Positions 35,447-46,718 are shown, counted from the stretch's first letter. The stretch is 64,000 bases of DNA from Straminergon stramineum (GCA_963920665.1 OY987273.1:15688501-15752500); one strand, 5' to 3'. Made by a program: numbers and translations. Notes: generated from the letters alone by a model not told the origin.

Positions 35447-37320
35447 ATCCACAAAAGCCTACTCGAGTTACAGTTATGGTAGCAAACACCATTTTTGGTG
35501 CCATGGAGGGTAGACTAGTCAATTGGGGCAAAGTGATTGGAGCAATAGTCTCCAAGCTTGCCACCAATGTCGGAAAGGCAAAGACCAACCCAATTGGTCC
35601 TTACCCATTCCACCTCTACCATCATGCGAAACTTTTGAGTGACGCAGAATTGGTAGAGTATAATACCAGATCCACCATCCTGCAGTACGGCCTCACAGAG
35701 GATGTAGAGGCGGAGTAGCCACCAATTAAGGAGGAAGAGGATCCAGAAGAGGAGGAGCAACTCTTGGATTGAAGGCGGAGGAAATCCACCAATTCGGCTT
35801 CATGGGGAAAGCTTCCGATTTAAAAGAAGATTCTGGCAAAAGAAGAAGGAGGCATATCTGAATTCTTCAAAACCGGGTTCAATTGGGTACTACAAGCTCA
35901 AGAGTACCACGAGAACCTGGTGGATCTGCTTAGGAGGATCAGCAAGGGGTTGAGGACAGAGTCGAAAGACATACTTGACACTTTGAAGAAACTTCCGAAT
36001 CCGGAAGCACTGGAGAGGAAGGAGAAGTAGATTGAAGGCCTAGAAAAGGAGAAGATGGGCCTTCAAGCTAGGTTGAGCTAGACTCAAGCTGAGCCCCAAC
36101 TTCACGAGGGAAGCTCCTGGCTCAAGAGAAGGTTTTGGAGGAACCGGAAGAAGACATATCCGGGTTCTTCAAAACCGGATTCAACTAGGTCCTGTAGGCG
36201 CAAGAGTACCATGAGAACTTAGTAGATCCGCTCAAGAGGATCAGTAAGGAATTGAAGACGGAATTGGAGGACATACTGAATGCCTTGAAGAAACTTCGCA
36301 ATCCGGAAGAGCTGGGGAGGAAGGACAAACAGATAGAGGGTTTGGAGAAAGAGAAGACAGACCGCCAAGCCAAGCTAAGTTGGGCGCAAGGAGAGTTGGG
36401 CGCAACAAAGTAGAGGGAGAAGGAAGCTTTGCAACTGGTCAAGAACCTATCCGGCTTGGTGGATAGACCTATAGATCTTTTCGTGAAGGCCACTCTCGTC
36501 CAAAACCAGCTTGCAGAGGAAGGACATCTCACCGGATCCAAGGTGATCTAGATTCTGGTGGACTTCTTATCAAGGATGGATTCCACACTAAAGGAGATGC
36601 CCCAGCTGCTAGGACGGATTGATCCAGACCATGTCATGGATTTTTCCAACTTTCCGAAAATCCATTTCGACACAGAGACCCTAGTGAAGTTGACATCATC
36701 AATGCCACTGCCAGCTAGACCGGAATTCCCTAAGGAGACTCTTAGGCATTCAGACGAGCCCTTGTCAACTCAACTAGAGAAGACCATTTGAGGGACCATA
36801 ACGATAATGCAAGAGCCAACCAAGCTGCCGGATGCAGCACACAAGTTAGCATCGCCGGAAGTTATGATCTCGCCACCGGTTCTGACATTTCATCTTTCGG
36901 AGAAGAAGACACTTCAGACACCCTAGCCGTTTACATGAAGTGACCTAGCAGACCGGATTGGCGGATTGATGAATCCGGCCCGAACTCATCCGGAAAGTTT
37001 CGAGCATATGCTGCAATCTCAACCGAGAAAGGAGAGGATCCCCATCATCTTGGATGACACCTCTCCAGGTGAAGAAGACGAGAGGAGGGTCACTCAAATT
37101 GAGAAATTTGAGGATGAGGAGTACTAATCTGGATTAGAGGAAGATGAAGAGGAGGAGGAGAGTGTTGAGGAAAACTCACCTCCGGAAATCTAGAAGATCT
37201 AGACTTGGGTAGCATTGAGGATGACTTTGGTGAAGGCAACTTCGAAAGTGACTCTAAGGTTGTCCATCCGGGTATCAGCAAGCCAAGGTGGGAATAACCA
37301 AAAGAAGGCGCAAAAGGAGA
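35447..37320 (+). pseudogene. LTR-unit ORF family, third diverged copy
   Basis: Homology to the ORFs at 6.8-8.5 and 55.8-57.5 kb begins inside their helical block (ANTIFGAMEGRLVNWGKVIGA... FHLYHHAKLL, from ATG 35476), so the 5' part is missing. Downstream, a coiled-coil segment is present twice in tandem with a ~298-bp period (FFKTGFN-VLQAQEYHENL-D at 35,85x and 36,15x; IEGLEKEK ends both). Helical and acidic regions follow up to about 37,320. At least six in-frame TAG codons break the frame. The tandem duplication is not seen in the other two copies. No enzymatic motif is visible. Confidence 0.55.
35852..36393 (+). repeat. Tandem duplication of a coiled-coil segment
   Basis: Two units of about 240 bp at 35852-36092 and 36150-36393 align with about 20 percent divergence. 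They encode the same order of motifs (FFKTGF, QEYHENL, LKKL-NPE, IEGLEKEK). Stops differ between the units; TGG or CAA in one corresponds to TAG in the other. Confidence 0.7.
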
Positions 37321-37799
37321 AGTAGTTAGAATTTAGTTAGGATTTGAATTTTGAATCTGATCTGGGTTTCCAAGCATAGGCCCGGGTTCCGGATTTATAG
37401 GATTTGACTTTTCCAGATTTTTCGGGAAGTCTATGAGTGGTCACCTAGATTTCCGGGTAGCTTTTTGGCCTTTTTTGGTTGTAGTTGTTTTGGGTTTTTA
37501 AAGTGGGGCAGGTTTGCTACCCTCTCATTCCATCCTAGCATTATAGTTTGTATCTTGTCATCGTTTCTTTAATCTGAGCTACCAAGTGGACATTGAGGGA
37601 TTGATGTGTCATATATCTAGCTTTCCTATGTTTTCATGTGAGTGTGTTGTAGTGTAAGAGAGAGGAGGAGGAAAGGAGGAATATGGATTTGAAGGTACTT
37701 GGATTTGATTTGTGAGGAACGTTTGTGACATAGTCTAGACTAGTGATTTTGGTCTTGAGTATGTGCCTTTAAAACACTGGAACGGGAATCCGATTAGGA

Positions 37800-38425
37800 C
37801 TGGTGTGGGTGCAAGTCCGGAATATGAGGAGGGTTCCATACGGAGATAAACAACCACCAACAGAAAAATCTCCATACCACTTATCGGAAGGTCAGCCAAA
37901 TCCTAGGATCAGTCTAGCAAACAACTAACAATCCCCATATTAGTTCCAATTTCTGTTGGTCTATCGTTTTAGTGGAAAAGTCTAGAAGCAACTTTGTGTA
38001 ACCTGCCTTCCGGATTGGCCATCTGGGAAGTTGTGAGAGTGTTTCTTGGTTGAAGCTAGTATAACATTTCGTCTAAGCATATTTTGTATAGTTTAGAGAG
38101 AGAAGAGAGTGCGAGGAATACGAGTGGTGAGTCCCTATCCCTCTATACAATTAAAGGCGGACCCTCTGAGGGTAAAACAGAGGTACCAAAAACGAGTGTG
38201 TGTAAGAAGTGAAGGATCCAGATTCCGGAAGGGAGTGGATCTGGATTGGATTCCAAAAAGGTAGATTCCGGAAAAGAGAGAAAAGAGGTGAAGAAAGAGC
38301 TTAAGTTGGTAGAACAGATAATCTCGGCTTGCAGCAATAGTCTAGAATCCCCTGGGACAATATTTTGAGTCATTTTATGATGTTTTGGTGTTGTAATAGT
38401 ACTTACGCTCCACTACGCGTACAAC
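37800..38425. repeat. Dispersed repeat tail, copy 2 (no MITE)
   Basis: This aligns with 31,890-32,662 and ends at ACGCTCCACTACGCGTAC. Directly after it, DNA homologous to the last methyltransferase exon begins, so the parent element evidently inserted into copy A of the MULE-like element. Confidence 0.65.
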
Positions 38426-39026
38426 AGAGGATTGATGTTAGTAGATACAAAGCTACAGAAACAAAGTGTTTTCACTAGTTTGGAAAAGCCTTTCGACCTT
38501 CCAGTTTAAGCTCGGTAGATGGCAATGGCCTTTGCGGATTTTGGTTGCTCTAAACCAAATGCCGTAAAGACACTTATACTGTGAATATCTTATAGTTTAT
38601 AGATGGATTTGCGTCAGAGGATGGAGAGTCTTCCAATTCGTCCAAGACTTCCAATTCCATGACCGAATTTAGAGAGACTTAGACTCACGAGATTGACACA
38701 TCTCATGAGTTATGCTATTGTGTGTTAATTTCTATTATGATTGGATTTGTGTGTTGTATGGCTATACCAGGGTCTTGCGTTATTCTAAATTGCCATTTTT
38801 ATTAAATGACTTAGTTTCATCTTTTTTGACAATATTTTGTTGTATCCTAATCCTACAATAAAAAAATTTGTGTGCTTCAAATTTTGAACAAAAAACTCTA
38901 CATTCTATGAGATTTTTGCTTTTTGTGTCTACGGCATAGGTCCCTTCCTCCTTTTTTCTTGAACAAAAATTTCCCACTTACAGGCTCACGGCTCACAAGC
39001 TCACAAGCTTACATGCTAGCAACCCT
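38426..39026 (+). mobile_element. MULE-like element copy A, right end only
   Basis: From GAGGATTGATG at about 38,430 this matches the last exon and 3' flank of the methyltransferase gene in copy C (62,914 onward). Shared words include GATTTTGGTTGCTCTAAACCAAA, the end of the coding region near TTAGACTC, and the block after it. It ends at the terminal repeat GCTAGCAACCCT at 39,026. The coding part has lost its frame. Everything to the left has been replaced by the inserted LTR-family element. It shows that the methyltransferase cargo is present in more than one copy of the family. Confidence 0.8.
38980..39026. repeat. Right terminal inverted repeat of copy A
   Basis: Read inward on minus it begins AGGGTTGCTAGCATGTAAGC and contains repeated GAGCTTGTGAGC words, matching the right end of copy C (63,461-63,502) and, inverted, the left ends at 41,023 and 43,713. 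Confidence 0.75.
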
Positions 39027-39294
39027 ATTTTAGTCCTCTCCACTTTTCTAATTCCTATGAAAATTTTAAATATGTTAATTAAAATATAAACATGTGCCAC
39101 CCCAAATTAATTTGTTCATTAATTCTATAGTAGATACATCATACAAAAGAGAATAATTTATTTTAATAGGTATCAAACAAAGTCATGCCTTCATCCCAAA
39201 GAATGGCCTATAGGGGCAAAATATAAAAGACCCATCTTAGATTGCCTACCTTTTCCTTAGGCTCCCCTCCCCCAAAAATGAAAATAAACTACCA

Positions 39295-39698
39295 AAGAAA
39301 TATGTCTACAAAATATGACTGACTCAAAAATATGACTGCAAAATATGACTAACAAATATGACTTAGTACTCTCCAAATATATTCCCTGCCCAAAAGAAAA
39401 AAAAGTGACTATCATAGAAATATGACTATAAAATATGGCTGAAGCAAAAATATGACTAATAAATATCATGATGTGGCCCCAAACATGTTCCTTATGAAGC
39501 CATATGAAGTATTTTGGCATTCCCAACGAATATATACTATACACCCGTGAAGTACAAGGCCAAAATATGACTAGCAGTCCTATTTGTAGTCATATTTTTC
39601 TTCAAAGAGTTGGCCTCCAAAAATATGACTACAAGTAGTCACTAGTCATCCTTAATCATATTTTTTTGGTCATAAAACACCCGTTTTGTTGTAGTGCA
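39295..39698. repeat. ATATGACT-repeat element with CACTA-like end
   Basis: AAATATGACT or its complement AGTCATATTT occurs about a dozen times. At the right end, read on minus, the sequence begins CACTACAACAAAACGGGTG, a typical plant CACTA terminus. No matching left terminus was found. Its TAGTCAT words resemble the interior of the MITE at 32.2 kb. Confidence 0.5.
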
Positions 39699-39818
39699 AA
39701 CATTGAAGTATCAATCTAGGAGGTCTTCAAACCTTATTAGAAATTGTGCTAGTGTAATACAACTTTGCTCAAGAATCAAATTGTCATCATTTAAAAATAA
39801 TCCCAAAATAATGAATGT

Positions 39819-39911
39819 ATCAATTTTTGGGGGTCCTTTAGCTTTCCACTCAACCACAATCGGATCCAACTAGTGTTGGGTAAGAAGTTGAAGCCCCCCC
39901 CCCAATTGGTA
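39819..39911. repeat. Degenerate foldback with CGGATCC centre
   Basis: Arms ATCAATTTTTGGGGGTCCTT... and the complementary ...CCCCCCCCAATTGGTAT fold about a CGGATCC centre at about 39,861. It is more diverged than the copies inside the MULE-like element. Confidence 0.55.
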
Positions 39912-40236
39912 TCTTCACATATAAATACCTAATATTGTTATACATTTTATTTGTATTGGATCTAATGGAAGAAAATATTATCCGTAGTGCGTTGGACTTA
40001 GAATGATAATCTACTACTACCATGCAGACTTAATATCAGAAAATCTAAAAAGTGTCAAACCAAGAAAACCAGACTTAGGTATTTTTTCAAAAGCAATGTC
40101 ATGCCTTAGTATCATGAACCTTAATGATTCAAAACACAATGTATGATGACAAAAACAATGACACATGCACTAAGCCACTAATATATTAGGCCTCTAATAT
40201 ATAACTTCATGAAAAAAACAATTTAAAATTGTGAAT

Positions 40237-40331
40237 GTACCAATTTGTGGGGGTCTTTCAACATTCCACCCAAGCTTAGTCGAATCTAACTAGGTTTGGG
40301 CAAGATGCTAAACGACCCTCACAAATCAAAA
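40237..40331. repeat. Degenerate foldback with AGTCGAATC centre
   Basis: Arms ACCAATTTGTGGGGGTC and GACCCTCACAAATC fold about TTAGTCGAATCTAACTA. The central BamHI site is lost. It shares outer words with the foldback at 39.8 kb. Confidence 0.5.
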
Positions 40332-41022
40332 ACTTCACACACTTATACTTGGAATTGGTCTACATCGTCTATGCAATAAATTTGCATGAAAATGAAAATC
40401 TATGATTAAGAATCTACAAGAATGAGATGCATGTTGGATGTAAGTATGAGAGGAAGAATTTACGACCAAGAATCTCAAACTAGTCGAATGCACACTACAT
40501 TTGAGAATATGAGGAAGAATCTACAATTAGGAATTTTGAATCAATGGAATGCTCACTAGATCTTAGTATATGAAGAAGGATCTACAATCCCAAATGTGCT
40601 GGATTTGTGGGTGGGAGGAAGAGAAACTATTGTCCCAAATGTTTATAGGCTCTAACTATCATAGGGGAAGAATCTACCATGTGAATTCCTGCTAGACCTA
40701 GGGATTAGAGAATGCAAATCTATAAAGTAGGAACACCTAAAACAGACACTTGTTTGAGATGACGTGATTTTGAGGGTCTATGTTAAAAAAAAAATTGTTT
40801 ATAGGGTAGAAAATGGTTTAGGAAACCAACAAAATTAGTTTCGTATTTTTCCAAGCTTGTATAAATATTCTACGAATTTTTGAAGACAACTTCATAGATG
40901 TATCTACTTTGGACACTAGACTAACACCAAAGCAGGCACGGAAACATCCAAAAGGGACACACTCTAAACTTGAATCAAGTGATGGTGATTGGCTACTTCT
41001 TGAAAGAGTGACAACTTCTTGC

Positions 41023-41090
41023 AATGACACTAGCGTGCGAGCTTGGAGCAGTGAGTTTGCGAGCTACAAGCATAGACTTTGTGAGCGGTG
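41023..41090. repeat. Left terminal inverted repeat of copy B
   Basis: GACACTAGCGTGCGAGCTTG aligns base by base with the left end of copy C (GATGCTAGCATGCGAGCTTG). It is followed by the same kind of GAGC-rich subterminal words (GTGAGCGGTGAGCC). Confidence 0.75.
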
Positions 41091-41689
41091 AGCCCCCAAA
41101 CCATAGTTTTTTGAAAATTTGTCTCCAAAAATTTTTGTTTGCATATTTGTTGGAAAAAATTGAAGAAATATTACTATTTATAGTAAATTTTGTGACCTAT
41201 GACTGTGTCCCCTATGACCGTGGACTATCATAAAGTTTTATACTTTATTGTCCTTGATTTTTTTGGCTATGCATTTAGACTCTCAAAATTTTGTGCAAAC
41301 TTTCAACAATGCTTTTATTATCCATAGTAGAGAACATGCCAACCACTTCATGTATAGTAGACTCATGTCCCTTTTGCAATAGCACATTGTAACTTTTTGA
41401 TTGATTTAAAGGAACACAGAGAACCATGTCTTCTAAGTATCCCACATGGATTGGAATTTCCAACATGTACTAGTATAAAATGACACTTGAAAGATGTTTC
41501 CTACACTAATGGGTTAGAGTGAGATGTCTACTAGAAATCATTGTGGTTTAAATCTCAATCTCATTTGTAAGTGTGTTGCGTAAGATAATTTCAAATTGGA
41601 AGAATTAATTTTGTGTTCCATGTAATTTAATGCCCCATGTAAACATGTTTCTTGAATTTGTAGAGAATTATAGAAATAAGTGAGCTATG

Positions 41690-42035
41690 AAAGATAGAAG
41701 ATGTCCTCAAAAGAATAAAAAAACAAGCCATGGAAGTGAGGACTTAAATGAATAAAAATAGTGCAAATAAAATTGGAAGAACAAGAATAAAAAATAGAGA
41801 GAAAGGATAAAATGGGAAGTAAAGGATATAAGTGATTAGGGTATGAAAAGAAAATGGAAGAACATATCGAAGGGAAATGAAAAGAATACAAATAGAAGTG
41901 CAAGGGATATTAAAAAAGATGTGACTGAAACAGAAAAGAAGAGAAAAAAGATTGTCAAGGAAGGTAAAAAAAAAAAGACAAGGAAAAAAAAAGAGAAGGG
42001 AGTCAAAGGAATGAAGAAGAAAATGAAGTAGGTTG
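41690..42035. repeat. Purine-rich low-complexity tract, copy B
   Basis: AAAAGAAAATGGAAG- and GGAAAAAAAAAGAGAAGG-like sequence occupies the same relative position as the tract at 44.40-44.77 kb in copy C. Long ORFs across it on both strands reflect composition. Confidence 0.6.
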
Positions 42036-42308
42036 TAAAAATTGAGAATGAATGGAATTAAATAGGATTTTATATTCATATGTGTAGTATTGAATTAGGA
42101 TTATAGTTTACGATTATTCACAGGAACTTGCTTTACAAAACTTTACTAATAACAGTAACAAGACATATTCCAATACTTAGGAAATGCATAGACATTTTCA
42201 ATTCCATGTGCTATAAATCATTTGAAATGTAACATATGGAAATGAATACAATACGAATGAAGTATTCTTGAAAAGGCATCCATGCCTATTTGGGAACTGT
42301 AATAATTC

Positions 42309-43680
42309 CTGCTTGAAGTAGAAGTACCTTCAACTCATTGAAGCTATAACTAGGTGCATGAATGAATTTGTCTTTGTTGACATCCATCTTGCAGAAGTAC
42401 CTATACAAGTAGTACAAATGCTTGCAATTCACATACTGCTATCAACCTCCAATAGCAGTAACAACCATATTCATAAAGTCAGGGCATGTGCACGTAGGAA
42501 ACATACCGATTGTAATTCGATAGATGTTTTTATTATTTGTTGCCCCTGTCTCTAGCGAGACTACTGCACCTAGGCCTGGTTGGGGAAGTAAGGTTACTCC
42601 CAAAATTTTCCCTCTAATGTTTCCAGTACTCTCCTACTTGTTTCGTTGCTCTGTAGTTGGTGCGTTAGCAATCCTTTGAATACTTCGATTGTTCCTAACT
42701 GTTGGATACATATCCGGATTCTTTGGTGGTGCTTGGTCAAATACAACAGTCTCGAAAATCTTGGACATATTGAAAAGTCAACATGGCAATAACGTAGGGT
42801 GCTGTTGGAGTTGAAATCCTGCATGTTGCAAGAGTAGAATTTCCTCCTGATTTCAGTTTGTCCATGATAGAATAGGCCAAACCTCTGGCACCTCTGGCCA
42901 ATTGATTATCCACTTTCTTTTTGAGCCCTTCACACAACGTTCAATGTCATCCCAACAAAACTAAAAGTCAACCACCACTTCTCATTTGCTACCATAATCT
43001 ACTTTTCTACCTCGATATGTTGGGGCAGGGGTTCCTTTCTTTCCCTTAGCAATTTTGGCAGAGCACTTGATATTCAACCCCTTTTGTTGAGCATGACATT
43101 TTGCATTTGATTTGTGGTTGATCCTCGCAATATGCCACTTTGATGTGTCACAATCATTTTCACATGCAGTAGTGACATGTGGAAAAATATTTGACTCAGT
43201 CTCTTTATCTTTTGCTTCCAAGATCTCAATAGAAGTTGTTGAGGACCTTGTACGCACATGCGGTTGAGAGAAATTCACTTTGTCTGGTCTATGTGAGTCT
43301 CCAGCATCTCCAATTGGTACATCCAACTTCCTCTTTGAATGTGCTTCCAAAAATCTCTTCACCTTCCAAATGTGGTACTCGATTTCCAAGCCCTTTTGCT
43401 CCAGGTAAAGTGTTGAGTGCTTCTGCCATTTTCTTTGGATCTCTATTTTGAGTTGCAGCCCTCAACTTCAATTTTCCCTTGGATGGACCAGAGCCACATG
43501 CATGACCTCTAAGGTATGCTTGATAATTTGTCATTTGCATCCAAGCACGAATACTATCATCACAAGTGGCATCAAAAAAGTTGTTTCCCCTTTTTCCAGA
43601 CATTTGGAGCCACTTGTTATAAACTATTTCAGATAAATTGCACGATGGCAACTCCAGCATCTCCTCCAAATTCAACTTCT
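42309..43680 (-). pseudogene. MULE-like transposase C-terminal exon, copy B
   Basis: The exon begins after an acceptor CATTCATTTTCAG at 43,680 with KLNLEEMLELPSCNLSE, then MSGKRGNNFFDATCDDSIRAW and a basic region. It ends with a SWIM zinc finger (CTCPDF ... VNCKHLYYLYRYF, C-x-C-xn-C-x-H) and stops at 42,309. It aligns with 46,478-44,980 of copy C. A frameshift lies near 43.34 kb and two stops fall inside the SWIM finger. One TGA (AGC AAA TGA GAA GTG on minus, near 42,985) is shared with copy C. SWIM fingers are typical C-terminal domains of MULE transposases. The N-terminal exon lies beyond the copy C insertion, past 63.5 kb. Confidence 0.75.
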
Positions 43681-43700
43681 GAAAATGAATGCAAGTTCAA

Positions 43701-43712
43701 GGAAGAATTAAC
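43701..43712. repeat. Target duplication of copy C, left
   Basis: GGAAGAATTAAC is repeated exactly at 63,503-63,514, directly after the right terminus. A thirteenth base (A) also matches. Confidence 0.85.
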
Positions 43713-43790
43713 AACGATGCTAGCATGCGAGCTTGGAGCGGCGAGCCTGTGAGCTGCGAGTGTGGAGCTTGTGAGCATGGAGCCTTGAAA
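43713..43790. repeat. Left terminal inverted repeat of copy C
   Basis: The GCTAG core at positions 7-11 is followed by GCGAGCTTGGAGCGGCGAGC and further GAGC words, which may be transposase-binding sites. It is inverted relative to 63,461-63,502. Confidence 0.8.
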
Positions 43791-44399
43791 ACATTATTTT
43801 CTAAAAAAACTCACCCAAATTTTTTTTATCCTCCAAAAAATCGAAAAATTTACTATTTATAGAAGAAATAGAATTTTTTTGTTATTTATAGTAAATTTAG
43901 TGACCTATGACCGTTTCCCCTATAACCGTGGATTGGGATATGAGTCATTTTCTATTGTCTTAAAATTGTTAATTACTAGTTCACTATGGGAAAAGACTTT
44001 CAAACTTTATTGAAAAGTTTGAGCACTTGGTTCATTGACTACAACAGAAAATATGGTAGACATTGTGAGTATGCTAGACAAATGTCATTTGGGAGTAACT
44101 TTGTTGCGGTGTCTCAACTACCTAGATTGAATACATAGAACATATACTTGTGAATTTCCCATTCCAATTGGGATTTCCAACATACACTATGATAGGTGGA
44201 CATGTATAGGATAAGTTGCCAACCTAAAGGGTAGGGTGACATGATGACCACAAGCCATTGTGGATTTGTGGTAGACATCTCACCATAATCTTGAGGTGTT
44301 TTATTATATATAATTTTCAAATCTAAAATTGATTTTTTGTCATGATTGTTAATACTGCCAAATGTTGACATCCTAAAATAAATAGTGTAAAATAACCAA

Positions 44400-44770
44400 C
44401 TAAAGGGGGAAAGCAACAAACTAGGAAAAGAAGAAAACATTTTGGAAAGAAAAAAAATAGGGAAAGGAAAAAAACCAAGGGGAAAGAAGGGGAAAGAAGA
44501 AAAAGGGGGAAACAAAATAAAGTGGGGAAACAAAAAATAATGGGGAAAGAAAAAAATGGGAAATAAAAATGGAAAAAAAAGGAGTTAGGGAAAGAAAAAA
44601 AATGGGGATAGAAAAAAAAATGGGAAAGAATAACAAGAAAGAAAGGAGAATGAAAAACCCTAGAAACCAATGGGAAAATGAAGGGGGAAACCATGGAATG
44701 GAAAATTCAATGAAGAAGTTTAAAAAATGGAAGAACTTTGGGAAAGAAAAGGAAGAATTTTTGTTCATAA
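44400..44770. repeat. Purine-rich GGGAAAGAAAAAA tract, copy C
   Basis: Imperfect GGGAAAGAAAAAAATGGGAA units make a strand-asymmetric polypurine stretch. Copy B has a shorter counterpart. The Phe/Pro-rich frames on minus are artefacts. Confidence 0.7.
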
Positions 44771-45200
44771 ACATATCTACATTATTCAAACAGGGTTTAG
44801 GGTTGTACATTATAATCATTTATATGAACTAACTTCAAACAATTGAGTGAGGGTATATGCTTCCATATTTAATGAATGCATTTACTAGATAGTTCTATAA
44901 GCTTCAAATCTTTTCAATCATAATATATGCATGTGAATGAATACAATAGGAGCGAAGTACATGGATTACGTGGCTATGCCTATTCTAAAATTGTGATGAT
45001 TCCTACTCGAACTAAAAGTAGCTTCAACTCGTTGAAGCTATAACTTGGTGCATGAATAAATTTGTCATCATGAATGTCCATCTTGCAAAAGTAGCGGTAT
45101 AGGTAATACAAGTGTTTGCAATTGACATACTGATGACGACCTCCAATAGCAGAAATAACCATGTTCACGAAGTCCAGACATGTGCACGTGGGGAACATAC

Positions 45201-45344
45201 CCACTGTAATTCGATATACATTTTTGTTATGGTCTGCCACTGTAATTCGATATACATTTTTGTTATGGTCTGCCACTGTAATTCGATATACATTTTTGTT
45301 ATGGTCTGCCACTGTAATTCGATATACATTTTTGTTATAGTCTG
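45201..45344 (-). repeat. Four 36-bp in-frame repeats in the transposase
   Basis: Units at 45201-45236, 45237-45272, 45273-45308 and 45309-45344 are almost identical and each encodes 12 residues (DHNKNVYRITVA). Copy B has a single unit at the same place, so this is a recent expansion just before the SWIM finger. Confidence 0.9.
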
Positions 45345-46718
45345 CCCCAGTTTCCAATGATACAATTGCACCTAGCCCAGAAAAAGGAAGCAATGTCACT
45401 CCAAGAATTTGTCCTGTAATGTTGCCTGCACTTTCCCACTTGTTTTGTTGTTCTACTGTTGGAGTAGTTGGAATTTGCCGTATAGTCCGGTTGTTCCTCA
45501 CTAGTGGATATACATCTGGATTTGAGGGTGGTGGTTGATCATAAATAACACTCGTGAAAATCTTAGACATGTTGAAAAGGCGGCGGGGAGACAATGTTGG
45601 TCTTTCTTGGAGACAAAAGCCAGCATGTTGTAGGAGCAAGGTCTCTTCTCGATTGAGGTTTGTCCCAGTCAAAACAGGCCATATCTCTGGGACCTTTGGC
45701 CAATCTATTACCCACTTACGTTTTATACCCTTTACACATGGTTCAATGTCATCCCCACAGAACCAGAAGTTCGCCAACACTTCTCACTTACTCCCGTAAT
45801 CTTCTTTTCTACCATGATACGTCGGAGCTGGGGTTCCCTTCTGCCTCCTTGCAATTCTAGCTATGCACTTCATATTTGACCTACGTTGTAGAGCTTGACA
45901 TTTTGCGTTGGATTTGTGGTTGATCCTTGCAATGTGCCATTTTGATGTATCACAATTGCTTTCATATACAATTGAAACATGCTGATAATTAGTTGACTCA
46001 AATTCTTTAACTTTACCTTCCAAAGACTGCGTAGAAGCTCCTATTGACCTTGTTCGAACGCGAGGTTGAGAGAAATTTACTTTGTCTGGTCGGTGGGAGT
46101 CTCTTGCGTCTCCAATGGGAACATCCAACTTCCTCTTTGTACTTCCAAAGATTTCTTCTCCTTCCAAATGTGGTACTCGAGTTCCAACCCCCTCAGATCC
46201 AGGCAATGTGTTCAATGCTTCAGCCATTTTCTTGGGGTCTCCGCTTCGCTTAGCAGCTCTCAACTTCAACTCCCCCTTTGATGGACAAGATCCAGAAGCA
46301 TGGCCTCTTAGATATGCACAATAGTTCGTCATTTGCATCCAAGCACGGATACTGTCGTCACAAGTGGCATCAAACAAATTGTTTCCATGGTTTCCCGACA
46401 TTTGAAGCCACTTGTTGTGGACTGTTTCTGACAAGTTACATGAGGGCATGTCTACCATCTCTTCCAAATTCAACTCCTAGTATTTCAAAAAATAGAATAA
46501 TATGAGTTAGCTTTTTTAATTGTTTACTCAAAAGGGCAATAGTAATTGTGAATTACAATGACCTAGCTTAGGTTTAGGGTACATTAAATGGAGTATATAT
46601 AAAGACATTATAGTGTCTAAATATTTTCTTCTCTAAAAATGAGCATTCAATGAAGAGGGAACCTTCTTAGTCACGACATGGAGGCACTTTCTAAAAGCAA
46701 GCCTAAAGAGTTTTGATT

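Larger units (their letters stand above)
39027..41022. other. Sequence between copy A and copy B
   Basis: Apart from the ATATGACT element and two BamHI-type foldbacks (39.82 and 40.24 kb), I see no gene. At 40.4-40.7 kb there are loosely repeated AAGAATCTACAA words. Confidence 0.4.
41023..43700 (-). mobile_element. MULE-like element copy B, left part
   Basis: It begins with the terminal repeat AATGACACTAGCGTGCGAGC at 41,023 and aligns with the left part of copy C: terminal repeat, purine-rich tract, then the transposase C-terminal exon on minus. At 43,700 it is interrupted in the intron just upstream of that exon by copy C, which is flanked by the 12-bp duplication GGAAGAATTAAC. The rest of copy B should resume at 63,515. 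Confidence 0.8.

Noticed and set aside
41843..44832. Lys/Glu-rich and Phe/Pro-rich ORFs at 41.8-42.1 and 44.4-44.8 kb
   Set aside because: They are translations of purine-rich low-complexity tracts in the subterminal part of the MULE-like copies; the two copies do not keep the same protein.
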